Positions 1 through 8,065 of a stretch of DNA of 25,057 nucleotides are shown here, one piece after another; within the stretch, counting starts at the first letter, position 1; each line of letters opens with the position of its first letter. Origin of the DNA: DATARH01 sp050246595 (GTDB lineage Bacteria; Pseudomonadota; Alphaproteobacteria; ATCC43930; CGMCC-115725). A program made the translations under genes and the position numbers. The notes beneath the pieces are model-generated. The model did not search any database, was not told where the DNA came from, and worked only from the letters and a program-made list of their open reading frames with translations. Location: NCBI GenBank assembly GCA_050246595.1, contig JBFWVT010000076.1, positions 1 through 25,057 of the forward strand, read 5' to 3'.

Positions 1-57
1 GCCGCGCAGCGCCGCCCGTTCCGCGGCATCGGCCGTCAGTTTCGATTTTCCCGGCAT
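1..57 (-). CDS. 5' end of an unidentified gene, cut by the window edge
   Basis: An ATG at 57 on the minus strand opens a frame that runs off the left edge after 19 codons and reads MPGKSKLTADAAERAALRG. A good ribosome binding site (GGAGG, about 7 nt upstream) supports the start. The 66 bp between this start and the pyk stop leave room for a short promoter or terminator. The N-terminus is too short to place. The pattern LTADAAERAALRG is loosely like the start of pterin-4a-carbinolamine dehydratases, but that is only a guess. Confidence 0.5.
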   Translation of the reverse strand, partial: MPGKSKLTADAAERAALRG

Positions 58-123
58 GTCTGGCCTCCACAGCCCTCATCCCAGAAAAACGCTCCATCCC
101 TCGTCAAATCTCGTGCAGGCTGC

Positions 124-1632
124 TTAGCGATCGACCCAGGCGATGCGCAGCACGTTGGTCGAGCCGGGGGTGCCGAACGGCACGCCGGCGGTGATGACGA
201 CCCGCGTTCCCGGTCCGGCGATGTTCTCCGCCTGTGCGGTGCGGACTGCTTTCTCCACCATGTCATTGAAGCTGCGGATATCGGCAAGGTGCACGCAATG
301 CGCGCCCCACAGCAGCGCCAGCCGCCGCGCCACCGACAGATTCGGGGTCAGGACCAGGATCGGTGCGCCGGGTCGCTCGCGCGCGGCGCGCAGCGCGGTC
401 GTGCCGGAGCTGGTAAACGATACGATCGCCGCGGCACCGACCGTGGCGGCGACCTGACACGCCGCCGCGCTGATCGCATCGGGGTTGGTGTGCTCGTGCG
501 GCAGCCGGTTGGCGTCCAACGTCGCAAAATAGAGCGGGTCCTCCTGCACGCGGCGCGCGATGCGGCTCATCATCGCGACCGCCTCGACCGGGTAGCGCCC
601 GACCGCGGTTTCGGCCGACAGCATGACCGCGTCGGCGCCTTCGTAGACGGCGGTCGCGACATCGGAGGCCTCGGCGCGCGTCGGCGTCGGCGCACCGACC
701 ATCGATTCGAGCATCTGCGTCGCGACAATGACCGGTTTGCCGGCGAGCCGGCAGGCGTGGATCACCCGCTTCTGCACGGTGGGCACGTCCTCGGGCGGCA
801 TTTCGACACCGAGATCGCCGCGCGCCACCATCAGCGCGTCGGCCAGCTCGATGATCTCGTCGAGCCGTCCGATCGCCGCCGGTTTTTCGAGCTTGACCAT
901 GATCCCGGCGGCGTTGCCGACTAGCTTGCGGCCCTCGGCGACATCGTCCGGGCGCTGCACAAACGACAGCGCGATCCAGTCGGCGCCATGTTCGAGCGCG
1001 AAGGACAGATCGGCGCGGTCCTTTTCGGTGATCGCCGAAATCGGCAGCACCGCCTGCGGGATGTTGACCCCCTTGTGGTCCGACAGCGTGCCGCCGACTA
1101 CGATCTCGGTCTCGGCGAAATCGGGGCCGCAATCGGTGATCCTGAGCCGCACCTTGCCGTCATCGACCAGCAGATCGGTGCCCGGCTCTACGACCTCGAA
1201 AATCTCCGGATGCGGCAGCGTGACGCGGTGCCGATCGCCTTGCCCCGGATCGAGATCGAGACGGAACCGGGCGCCGGCGGCAATTTCGACAGAACCGTCG
1301 GCAAAATCGCCGAGCCGGAGCTTTGGACCCTGCAGATCGGCGAGAATACCGATCGGGCGTCCGGTCTCTGCTTCGATGCGGCGGATTTCCTCGAACAGCG
1401 CGCGCTTCTCGTCGTGGCTGCCGTGGCTGAAATTCAGCCGGAAGACATCGACCCCGGCCTCGAACAACGCGCGCAGCCGCTCGCGGCCGGCGCTCGCCGG
1501 GCCTACGGTGGCGACGATCTTGGCGCTGCGCAGGCGTCGCCCGGTCGGCCGGTCGGCTCCTTTGCGGCTGCGCGCCCGCTCGCGAAGCTCAGGGGCGCGG
1601 GAGGACGAGGATGGCACGAAAGTCATTGACAT
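124..1632 (-). CDS. pyk: pyruvate kinase
   Basis: Cytoplasmic enzyme that transfers phosphate from phosphoenolpyruvate to ADP, giving pyruvate and ATP. The 502-residue product starts its conserved core at about residue 36 (SAKIVATVGPAS). It then shows the RLNFSHGSHDEK segment (65-77), the ADLQGPKLRLG segment (98-108) and the family signature around 248-272, with MVKLEKP followed by ARGDLGVE. ATQMLESM (304-311) and SAETAVGRYPVEA (339-351) are also present. Length is close to the usual 470-500. The first 35 residues are poorly conserved and Arg-rich. The ATG at 1632 lies inside the upstream glycerate kinase gene, a 44-nt overlap, and no other ATG before the conserved core except codon 3 is available. 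The pair is probably one transcript: glycerate kinase makes phosphoglycerate, which reaches PEP through enolase, and Pyk uses that PEP. Confidence 0.95.
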   Translation of the reverse strand: MSMTFVPSSSSRAPELRERARSRKGADRPTGRRLRSAKIVATVGPASAGRERLRALFEAGVDVFRLNFSHGSHDEKRALFEEIRRIEAETGRPIGILADLQGPKLRLGDFADGSVEIAAGARFRLDLDPGQGDRHRVTLPHPEIFEVVEPGTDLLVDDGKVRLRITDCGPDFAETEIVVGGTLSDHKGVNIPQAVLPISAITEKDRADLSFALEHGADWIALSFVQRPDDVAEGRKLVGNAAGIMVKLEKPAAIGRLDEIIELADALMVARGDLGVEMPPEDVPTVQKRVIHACRLAGKPVIVATQMLESMVGAPTPTRAEASDVATAVYEGADAVMLSAETAVGRYPVEAVAMMSRIARRVQEDPLYFATLDANRLPHEHTNPDAISAAACQVAATVGAAAIVSFTSSGTTALRAARERPGAPILVLTPNLSVARRLALLWGAHCVHLADIRSFNDMVEKAVRTAQAENIAGPGTRVVITAGVPFGTPGSTNVLRIAWVDR

Positions 1633-2911
1633 TGGTCAGGGTCGGGCCGGTCACGACAAGATCGCCTGTAGCCGCGAAAAAACCGTAGCTGTCATGGTGC
1701 GCGAGCGCTTGCTGGATCGCGAGCCCCTGCGCGGCGGCCCGCGAGACCGTGTCCGGATACACGATCGCCCCGGCATTGTCTTGCGTGCCGTCGATCCCGT
1801 CGGTATCGCAGGCCAGTGCGGCGATCCCCGGAGCGCCCCCGGGAACGCTGCTCAGTTGAGCGGCCAGCGCAAGCAGAAACTCGCCGTTGCGGCCGCCGCG
1901 TCCGGACCCGCGGCCAGCGGTGGACAATGTCACGGTCGTCTCGCCGCCCGACAGCAGCACCGCCGGCGGCGCGACAACCGTCCCGCCGACCCGGAACCTG
2001 CCGGCGCTCAGCTGCAAGGCGATCGCGGCATGCACCGCGGCGACATCGCGCGCCTCGCCCTCGATGCGATCGCTCAGCACGATCGGCGTGATGCCGCGCG
2101 CTGCGGCGGCGTCCGCTGCGGCGGCGAGGGCCTGTTGCGGGCTGGCGATCAGCGCGAAACGGGTATGCTCGAAGAGCGGCTCGCCGGGTTTCGGGGTCTC
2201 CTCGCGGGCGGTGTCGAGATGAGCCATGACGGCGGCGGGCGCCACGATGCGGTATTTGGTGAGGACGGCGCGCGCGTCGGCGAAACGCGTCGGGTCGGGG
2301 ACGGTCGGCCCCGAGGCGATCACCGCCGGGTCATCTCCCGGCACGTCCGAGATCGCCAGGGTCACGACCCGGGCCGGGAAAGCGGCGGCGGCGAGCCGGC
2401 CGCCCTTGATCGCCGACAGATGTTTTCGCACGGTATTGATCTCGCCGATCGTCGCGCCTGACGCGAGCAGCGCGCGCGTGACCGCCTGCTTGTCGGCCAG
2501 GGTCAGCCCCGGCGCGGGCAGGGCCAGCAATGCCGAACCGCCGCCGGAGATCAGGCAGACGAGCTGATCCCGCGCCCCGAGCCCGCGTGCCAGATCGAGA
2601 ATGCGGCGAGCCGCCGCCTCGCCCTCCGGGTCCGGCACCGGGTGGCTCGCCTCGACGATCTCGATCCGCCGGCAGGCGACGGCGTGGTCGCGTCGGGTGA
2701 CCACCAGCCCGTCAAGCGGACCGGACCAGTTCGCCTCAAAGGCCTGCGCCATCGCGGCCGACGCCTTGCCGGCCCCGACCACCACCGTGCGCCCGGCGGC
2801 CGGCGCCGGCATGTGCGCGGCGACGGCGCGGGCCGGGTCGGCGGCGGCGAGCGCGGCCTCGAACAAGCCGCTCAGGATCGCGCGCGAGGCGTCGTTTTTG
2901 CCGGCGTGCAC
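1589..2911 (-). CDS. ttuD: glycerate 2-kinase (DUF4147 + MOFRL, TtuD type)
   Basis: Phosphorylates D-glycerate with ATP, feeding glyoxylate/tartrate/serine-cycle carbon into lower glycolysis. Older annotations call this family hydroxypyruvate reductase TtuD. The 440-residue product has the N-terminal DUF4147 domain (VVVGAGKASAAMA at 43-55, EASHPVPDPEG at 87-97, LISGGGSALL at 120-129, ISDVPGDDPAVIASGP at 187-202) and the C-terminal MOFRL domain (SGGETTVTL at 321-329, GRGGRNGEF at 337-345, ACDTDGIDG at 367-375). Start choice: GTG at 2911 with GAGGAG 5 nt upstream. The coding end runs 44 nt into pyk, implying co-transcription and possibly translational coupling. It diverges from the protease gene across 223 bp. 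Family assignment is firm; whether 2- or 3-phosphoglycerate is formed is known only for characterised members. Confidence 0.92.
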   Translation of the reverse strand: MHAGKNDASRAILSGLFEAALAAADPARAVAAHMPAPAAGRTVVVGAGKASAAMAQAFEANWSGPLDGLVVTRRDHAVACRRIEIVEASHPVPDPEGEAAARRILDLARGLGARDQLVCLISGGGSALLALPAPGLTLADKQAVTRALLASGATIGEINTVRKHLSAIKGGRLAAAAFPARVVTLAISDVPGDDPAVIASGPTVPDPTRFADARAVLTKYRIVAPAAVMAHLDTAREETPKPGEPLFEHTRFALIASPQQALAAAADAAAARGITPIVLSDRIEGEARDVAAVHAAIALQLSAGRFRVGGTVVAPPAVLLSGGETTVTLSTAGRGSGRGGRNGEFLLALAAQLSSVPGGAPGIAALACDTDGIDGTQDNAGAIVYPDTVSRAAAQGLAIQQALAHHDSYGFFAATGDLVVTGPTLTNVNDFRAILVLPRP

Positions 2912-2952
2912 AGGAACTCCTCAGATCGCTTCCGGTCTGCTCGGATTGATGC

Positions 2953-2981
2953 TTGCCATTCGCGATGCCATCTCATATCGA
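2953..2981 (+). promoter_or_regulatory. weak candidate sigma-70-type promoter for the HtrA gene
   Basis: In the 223-bp divergent gap between ttuD and the protease gene, TTGCCA (2953-2958, five of six to TTGACA) is followed after 17 bp by TATCGA (2976-2981, three of six to TATAAT). Spacing is ideal but the -10 is poor. Nothing resembling a GGAAC-type stress promoter with a matching -10 was found. Tentative. Confidence 0.2.
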
Positions 2982-3134
2982 CCGGAACGGAAAGGCCAGC
3001 GCCCCGATCCGCTCCGCCCCGTCACCGCGGCAGATCGCCGGATCAAGAGGGCTTGCGGAAGGCGCCCCTCTCCGGTCGGGAGTATTCGTCAGCCGCAGCG
3101 GAGCGATCCCGGTTCAGGCAAACAGGAGAATATC

Positions 3135-4760
3135 GTGCAGGCCTTCCGCCGACGAGGCAGATCGATCGCGGCTTCGTGGGCGCTGTTCGCAATCGTCGCG
3201 GCGCCGGCGCTGGCGCAACCCGGCAACGCTCCGACGGCGCCCAGCGCCGCGCCGGCACAGGAAAGCCCGGCCGCACCGAGCGCACCGCAGCACTCCGAAC
3301 CCGGCAGCATCGCCGCGCCGGTTCCAATGCCGCAGCCCGAAGCGCCGGCCGTCCTCGCTGCTCCGGTCCCGCCGCGCCCGGCCGAGGCGCCATTCGCCGA
3401 TCTTTTCGCGCGATTGACGGCGCGGCTCGTCGGCAGCGTCGTCAACGTATCGACCCAGACAGCCGCGCGAGCAATCCCGCCGGCGCAGGAGACGGCCCAG
3501 AACTCGCCGGGGCGCACGCTTGACGAGGTGTTCCGCGAATTTCTCGGCGACAAGACCGCGCCGGGCGCGCCCGGAACGCGCGTCGCCTCGCTCGGTTCGG
3601 GCTTTATCATCGACCCGTCGGGGCTGATCGTCACCAATCACCATGTTATCGCCAACGCTCAGCAAGTCACGGTGACGCTGTCGGACGAAACCTCCCTGCC
3701 GGCGCAGATCGTCGGACGCGACCCGATCACCGATCTGGCGCTGCTCAAGGTCGAGCCGAAAGCGCCGCTGCCTTCCGTGACCTGGGGCGATTCGAGCAAG
3801 GCGAGACCCGGCGACTGGGTGCTGACGATCGGCAACCCGTTCGGGCTCGGCGGCAGCGTCGCGGCCGGCATCATCTCGGCCGTGGCGCGCGATATCCATA
3901 CCAGCCCGTATGACGACTATCTCCAGACCGACGCCGCGATGAACCGCGGCAATTCCGGCGGTCCGATGTTCAATACCGCCGGCGAGGTGATCGGGATCAA
4001 TACCGTCATCTATTCGCCGGCGGGCGGCTCGATCGGGATCGGGTTTGCGCTGCCTGCCGCGCTGGCCCGGCCGATCATCGAGCAGCTCAAGGCCACCGGC
4101 AAGGTCGAGCGCGGCTGGATCGGCGCCCGCGTCCAGCCGCTGACCGAGGATCTCGCCGAAACGGTCGGGCTCGACAGACCGCGTGGCGCGATGATCGCGG
4201 CGGTCGATGCCGGCAGCCCGGCGGCTCAGGCCAAATTGCAGCCGGGCGATGTCATTCTCAGTTACGAGGGACAGCCGATCGAGCGCAGTCGCCAACTGCC
4301 CCGCATCATCGCGGCGACCCCGCCGAACAAGTCGGTAAAGCTGACCTTCTGGCGCGACGGAAGGGAGTACGAAGTCGAGCTGAGGACCGCTCTGCTGGAC
4401 CCGAACCGGCCGGGGCCGCCGCCGCCCGAACCGGAAAAGCCGAAGCCGCCGGCCACGGTGGATGCCTTCGGTCTCAAGCTCGCCAAAATCACGCCGGAGC
4501 TGCGCAAGCAGTTCTCGCTGCCGGAGGGCGCAAAAGGGGCGGTCATCACCGAGGTGCCGCCGAACAGCGCCGGCGCGGCTCAGGGTCTGCGTCCGGGCGA
4601 TCTGGTCGTCGCGATCGGGCAGGCGCCACTTGCGGGTCCCGAGCAGGTCCCGCAACTTGCTGCCGCGGCCAGAAAGGGCAATCAGAAGCGGGTGCTGGTC
4701 CGCATCGAACAGCGCGAGGGCAGCACGCGGTTTGTCGCGCTGCCGACCGAATCCGGCTGA
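3135..4760 (+). CDS. periplasmic HtrA/DegP-family serine protease, two PDZ domains
   Basis: ATP-independent envelope protease/chaperone that degrades misfolded periplasmic proteins. Start choice: GTG at 3135 with AGGAG 6 nt upstream, giving 541 residues that begin with a signal peptide (MQAFRRRGRS, a hydrophobic stretch, then APALA^Q at 24-28). The open frame extends upstream to 2601 but that part lacks a signal peptide and is not believable. Residues 29-85 are a Pro/Ala-rich linker. The protease domain carries the triad His170 (VTNHHVIANA), Asp200 (DPITDLALL) and Ser274 (NRGNSGGPMF). PDZ1 is about 325-420 (AKLQPGDVILSYEG) and PDZ2 about 442-538 (QGLRPGDLVVAIG), joined by a proline-rich hinge (PGPPPPEPEKPKPP). 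The next gene starts 45 bp downstream on the same strand. It could be called degP, degQ or mucD; sequence alone does not decide. Confidence 0.92.
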   Translation: MQAFRRRGRSIAASWALFAIVAAPALAQPGNAPTAPSAAPAQESPAAPSAPQHSEPGSIAAPVPMPQPEAPAVLAAPVPPRPAEAPFADLFARLTARLVGSVVNVSTQTAARAIPPAQETAQNSPGRTLDEVFREFLGDKTAPGAPGTRVASLGSGFIIDPSGLIVTNHHVIANAQQVTVTLSDETSLPAQIVGRDPITDLALLKVEPKAPLPSVTWGDSSKARPGDWVLTIGNPFGLGGSVAAGIISAVARDIHTSPYDDYLQTDAAMNRGNSGGPMFNTAGEVIGINTVIYSPAGGSIGIGFALPAALARPIIEQLKATGKVERGWIGARVQPLTEDLAETVGLDRPRGAMIAAVDAGSPAAQAKLQPGDVILSYEGQPIERSRQLPRIIAATPPNKSVKLTFWRDGREYEVELRTALLDPNRPGPPPPEPEKPKPPATVDAFGLKLAKITPELRKQFSLPEGAKGAVITEVPPNSAGAAQGLRPGDLVVAIGQAPLAGPEQVPQLAAAARKGNQKRVLVRIEQREGSTRFVALPTESG

Positions 4761-4805
4761 GACGGGTGGTCGCCTGGCCGCAGAATTTCGATTGAGCAGG
4801 TTCGA

Positions 4806-7085
4806 ATGAGCGCAGACGCCGAACAAGACAGGCTGATCCTCGACAGCGTCGCACGGTTTCTCGAACGCGAGGTCCGCCCGCACGTCCATGCCCTCGAACA
4901 TGACGATATCTATCCCGAGGACATCGTCGCGGGCATGAAGGCGCTCGGTCTGTTCGGCGCGACGATCGGGGCCGAATATGGCGGGCTCGGGCTGTCGGCG
5001 ACGACCTACGCCGGGATCGTCGAAATCGTTTCGAGCGTGTGGATGTCGCTGTCCGGCATCTTCAATTCGCACCTGATCATGGCGGCGGCGGTTGAGCGCT
5101 TCGGCACGGCGGCGCAGAAGCGGGAATTCCTGCCGCGTTTCGCATCAGGCGAATTGCGCGGCGGGCTGGCGCTGACCGAACCCGATTGCGGCACCGATTT
5201 GCAGGCGATCCGCACGGTCGCGCGGCGGCGCGGCAACGACTCTTATGTGATCGACGGCACCAAGACGTGGATCTCGAACGGCATCCACGGCCAGATTTTT
5301 GCCCTGCTGGTCAAGACCGACCCGAACGCCGAGCCGCGCCACCGCGGCATGAGCTTGTTTCTGGCCGAGAAGGGGGCGGGGTTCACGGTCAGCAAAAAGC
5401 TCGAAAAACTCGGCTACAAGGGCATCGACTCGGCCGAACTGGTCTTTGATGATTACGAGATCCCAACCGACCGGCTGATCGGCGGCGAGGAAGGGCGCGG
5501 GTTGCAGCACGCGCTCGGCGGGCTCGAACTCGGGCGCATCAACGTCGCGGCGCGCGGGGTCGGCGTCGCGCGGGCGGCGCTCGACGAGGCGGTGCGCTAC
5601 AGCCAGCTCCGCAAGACGTTCGGCAAGCCGATCTGCGAGCACCAGGCGATCCAGTTGAAGCTCGCCGACATGGCGACCCAGGTCGAGGCATCGCGCCTGC
5701 TGGTCGAGCGTGCCGCGCAGGCCTACGACCGCGGCGAGCGCTGCGACATGGAGGCCGGCATGGCCAAGCTGTTCGCCTCCGAGGCGGCGGTCAATGTCAG
5801 TCTCGAAGCGATGCGCATCCACGGCGGCTACGGCTACTCGAAGGAGTTCACCGTCGAGCGTCTCTATCGCGACGCGCCGCTCCTCGTCATCGGCGAGGGG
5901 ACAAACGAGTTGCAGCGCATCATCATCGCCCGCCAGCTGATCGCGCGGAGTAAGGTTTTGGTTCCGAGCTGCCAACCTGTAACTGGACCGCCGGCGTCCC
6001 GTCGATCCGCGGGCCACAATCGCAGTCCCGGCGGAAGCCGGGACCCGCCTTTCAGCACCTCGAACGTGGATGATGGGGTCCCGGCTTCCGCCGGGACTGC
6101 GGTAAGTTCGGTTCGGTGCCGTCGTAATCCCCGCACGGCGACATGGAGAGAAGACCGGGACCGGCGCATGATCTACGTCGTCGAGCAGGTGCTGAACGGG
6201 GCGCAGTTCGGGGTCATGCTGTTTCTGATGGCGGCCGGGCTGACCCTGATCTTCGGCATCATGAACGTCATCAACCTGGCGCACGGCTCGCTTTACATGC
6301 TCGGCGCTTATGCCGCAGCGGCGGGTTTTGCCGCGTCGGGGTCGTTTCTGATCGCGATTGCGGCGGCGCTCGGCGCCGCGGTCGCGGTCGGGCTCGTGCT
6401 CGAACTCGTCGTCTTTCGCACGCTGTACCGGCGCGACCATCTCGATCAGGTGCTGGCGACGTTCGGGCTGATCCTGTTTTTCAACGAGGCGGTGCGGATC
6501 GTCTGGGGGTCGACGGCGCTGTATGCGTCAATTCCGCCGTTTCTCGCCGGCCGGGTCGAGATCCTGCCCGGCACGCCGTATCCGGTATACCGGCTGGCGA
6601 TCCTCGCGGTCGGTCTTGCCGTCGCGCTGTTTCTCTACCTGCTGATCGTGCGCACCCGGCTCGGGATGCTGATCCGCGCCGGCGCGTCGAACCGGGTCAT
6701 GCTCGGCGCGCTCGGGGTCAATATCACCGCGCTCTATACGTTTGTATTCGCGCTTGGGGCGGCGCTGGCGGGGCTGGCCGGGGCGATGGCCGGTCCGATC
6801 TTCACGGTCGAGTCCGGGATGGGCGAAAGCGTCCTGATCTCGGCTTTTGTGGTGATCGTGATCGGCGGTATCGGCTCGATCCGCGGCGCCTTTGTCGCAG
6901 CGTTGCTGGTCGGAATCGTCGACGCGATGGGCCGCGCTTTTCTGCGCCCGCTGCTGGCGCTGGTGACGAGCGGCGCCACGGCGGACAGCGCCGGCCCGGC
7001 GCTGGCATCGATGCTGATCTATATCCTGATGGCGGCGGTGCTGTTTGTCCGGCCGCAGGGTCTGTTTCCGCCGCGGGTTCGATGA
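4806..7085 (+). CDS. acyl-CoA dehydrogenase, open in frame into LivH (apparent fusion ORF)
   Basis: FAD-dependent enzyme that oxidises an acyl-CoA at the alpha-beta bond. Residues 1-383 form a complete acyl-CoA dehydrogenase: N-terminal helical part, ALTEPDCGTD (122-131), TWISNGIHG (154-162), the C-terminal helical domain with RKTFGKPI (269-276), HGGYGYSKEF (339-348), and GEGTNELQRIIIARQ (363-377) with Glu364 as likely catalytic base. Such proteins normally stop soon after IARQLIAR. Here a TAA at 5951-5953 is out of frame. Reading continues through about 70 residues of low-complexity sequence containing SPGGSRDP and VPASAGT, encoded by a palindromic repeat, and joins LivH at Met455. The whole frame is 759 codons. 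Start at ATG 4806 has GCAGG upstream. Whether a fusion protein is made or LivH starts separately at 6168 cannot be decided here. The natural substrate is unknown; linkage to a liv transporter hints at branched-chain or short acyl-CoAs. Confidence 0.85.
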   Translation: MSADAEQDRLILDSVARFLEREVRPHVHALEHDDIYPEDIVAGMKALGLFGATIGAEYGGLGLSATTYAGIVEIVSSVWMSLSGIFNSHLIMAAAVERFGTAAQKREFLPRFASGELRGGLALTEPDCGTDLQAIRTVARRRGNDSYVIDGTKTWISNGIHGQIFALLVKTDPNAEPRHRGMSLFLAEKGAGFTVSKKLEKLGYKGIDSAELVFDDYEIPTDRLIGGEEGRGLQHALGGLELGRINVAARGVGVARAALDEAVRYSQLRKTFGKPICEHQAIQLKLADMATQVEASRLLVERAAQAYDRGERCDMEAGMAKLFASEAAVNVSLEAMRIHGGYGYSKEFTVERLYRDAPLLVIGEGTNELQRIIIARQLIARSKVLVPSCQPVTGPPASRRSAGHNRSPGGSRDPPFSTSNVDDGVPASAGTAVSSVRCRRNPRTATWREDRDRRMIYVVEQVLNGAQFGVMLFLMAAGLTLIFGIMNVINLAHGSLYMLGAYAAAAGFAASGSFLIAIAAALGAAVAVGLVLELVVFRTLYRRDHLDQVLATFGLILFFNEAVRIVWGSTALYASIPPFLAGRVEILPGTPYPVYRLAILAVGLAVALFLYLLIVRTRLGMLIRAGASNRVMLGALGVNITALYTFVFALGAALAGLAGAMAGPIFTVESGMGESVLISAFVVIVIGGIGSIRGAFVAALLVGIVDAMGRAFLRPLLALVTSGATADSAGPALASMLIYILMAAVLFVRPQGLFPPRVR
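6021..6101. repeat. REP-like palindromic element with 26-bp perfect arms
   Basis: The left arm is 6021-6046 and the right arm 6076-6101. They are exact reverse complements over 26 bp, separated by a 29-nt loop. Each arm is itself a small hairpin: TCCCGGC, loop GGAA (or TTCC), GCCGGGA. Because of the symmetry, one frame on each strand encodes the same ends, SPGGSRDP and VPASAGTA, and no stop falls inside the frame used by the dehydrogenase ORF. Elements with this peptide signature are common in alphaproteobacterial genomes. No second copy was found in this window. It sits between the dehydrogenase and the livH start. Confidence 0.9.
6168..7085 (+). CDS. livH: branched-chain amino acid-type ABC transporter permease LivH
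   Basis: Inner-membrane permease of a Liv/HAAT-type importer. From the internal ATG at 6168 (codon 455 of the longer open frame) the product has 305 residues and a standard LivH layout. It begins MIYVVEQVLNGAQFGVML, then LTLIFGIMNVINLAHGS and membrane segments, the cytoplasmic loop RTRLGMLIRAGASN typical of ABC permeases, ALAGLAGAMAGP, and a C-terminal IGGIGSIRGAFVAAL. Several hydrophobic spans cover most of the length. The best ribosome binding site (GGAGAG, 6145-6150) is 17 nt from the ATG, which is too far to be efficient. Independent initiation is therefore doubtful and coupling or fusion to the upstream dehydrogenase is possible. The stop overlaps the livM start (ATGA). Confidence 0.88.
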   Translation: MIYVVEQVLNGAQFGVMLFLMAAGLTLIFGIMNVINLAHGSLYMLGAYAAAAGFAASGSFLIAIAAALGAAVAVGLVLELVVFRTLYRRDHLDQVLATFGLILFFNEAVRIVWGSTALYASIPPFLAGRVEILPGTPYPVYRLAILAVGLAVALFLYLLIVRTRLGMLIRAGASNRVMLGALGVNITALYTFVFALGAALAGLAGAMAGPIFTVESGMGESVLISAFVVIVIGGIGSIRGAFVAALLVGIVDAMGRAFLRPLLALVTSGATADSAGPALASMLIYILMAAVLFVRPQGLFPPRVR

Positions 7086-8065
7086 GGCGGCGCGGGGGGC
7101 CGGTGTTCGCGATCGGCGCCCGCGGGATTGCCGTGCTCGTCTGTCTAGCGGCGCTGGCGCTGGTGCCGCCGGTCGCCGAGATCGCCGGCGAGCCGTTTTA
7201 CATCCAGGTTTTCGCGCGCGTGATGATTTTCGCGATCGCCGCGCTGAGCCTCGATTTCATTCTGGGCTATGCCGGTCTCGTCAGCTTTGGCCATGCCGCC
7301 TTTCTCGGCATCGGCGCCTATGCGGTCGGCATTCTGGCGTTTCATGGAGTCGATAACGGGTTTTTGCATTTTGCCGCCGCTTCTGCCGCCTGCGCGATTG
7401 CGGCGGCAGTAATCGGAGCCGTGTCGCTGCGCACCTCGGGCGTCTATTTTATCATGATCACCCTGGCTTTCGCCCAGATGGTGTTCTATCTCGCCGTGGG
7501 ACTGCGCCAGTATGGCGGCGACGACGGTCTCAGCATTACAAGGCCGAGCGATTTTGGCGGTGTGATCGATCTGGCCGAGCCGTGGACCCTATACTACGTC
7601 GTCTTCGGCTTTCTCGCGCTGTTTCTGTTTCTCGGCGGGCGGGCGGTGCGCTCGCGGTTTGGCGTGCTGCTGCAAGGCATCCGCTCGAATGAGCGCCGGA
7701 TGGTCGCGCTCGGCTTTCCGACGTTTCGCTACAAATTGGCGGCCTTTGTCATCGCCGGGTCGGTGTGCGGGATCGGCGGCGCGCTGTTCGCCAATCTGAC
7801 CCTGTTTGTGTCGCCGTCGATCCTGCATTGGACGCGATCCGGCGAGATCATGATGATGGTGATCCTTGGCGGGATCGGCACGCTGATCGGGCCGGTATTC
7901 GGCGCCGCGGCCTATCTGCTGCTCGAAAGCGTGCTGTCGCGCTGGACCGAGCACTGGCCGGCGCTGCTCGGACCGGTGCTGATCGTCATCGTGCTGTTTT
8001 CGAAATCAGGGCTGCTCGGCCTGCTTGGAATTGGCAGGGGGGTCGGCCGGCACCGCGATGGCTGA
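7082..8065 (+). CDS. livM: branched-chain amino acid-type ABC transporter permease LivM
   Basis: Second inner-membrane permease of the Liv system, 327 residues. The ATG at 7082 overlaps the livH stop in an ATGA arrangement, indicating translational coupling. It carries the LivM hallmarks SLDFILGYAGLVSFGHAAFL (about 57-76), LRTSGVYFIMITLAFAQM (about 118-135), GGDDGLSI, the EAA-like loop RSRFGVLLQGIRSNERR (about 190-206), and SVCGIGGALFANL followed by VILGGIGTLIGPVFGAA. Hydrophobic spans fill the rest. The open frame extends upstream to 6143 but that portion is antisense-like noise over livH. Substrate cannot be read from the permease; homologues move branched-chain amino acids, amides or urea. 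Confidence 0.93.
   Translation: MRRRGGPVFAIGARGIAVLVCLAALALVPPVAEIAGEPFYIQVFARVMIFAIAALSLDFILGYAGLVSFGHAAFLGIGAYAVGILAFHGVDNGFLHFAAASAACAIAAAVIGAVSLRTSGVYFIMITLAFAQMVFYLAVGLRQYGGDDGLSITRPSDFGGVIDLAEPWTLYYVVFGFLALFLFLGGRAVRSRFGVLLQGIRSNERRMVALGFPTFRYKLAAFVIAGSVCGIGGALFANLTLFVSPSILHWTRSGEIMMMVILGGIGTLIGPVFGAAAYLLLESVLSRWTEHWPALLGPVLIVIVLFSKSGLLGLLGIGRGVGRHRDG

Noticed and set aside
2601..3134. Upstream extension of the HtrA reading frame
   Set aside because: It overlaps ttuD antisense, lacks a signal peptide at its start, and the GTG at 3135 has a good ribosome binding site directly before a signal peptide.
3114..5072. 652-codon open frame opposite the HtrA gene
   Set aside because: Antisense to a gene with a complete catalytic triad and PDZ domains; no motif of its own.
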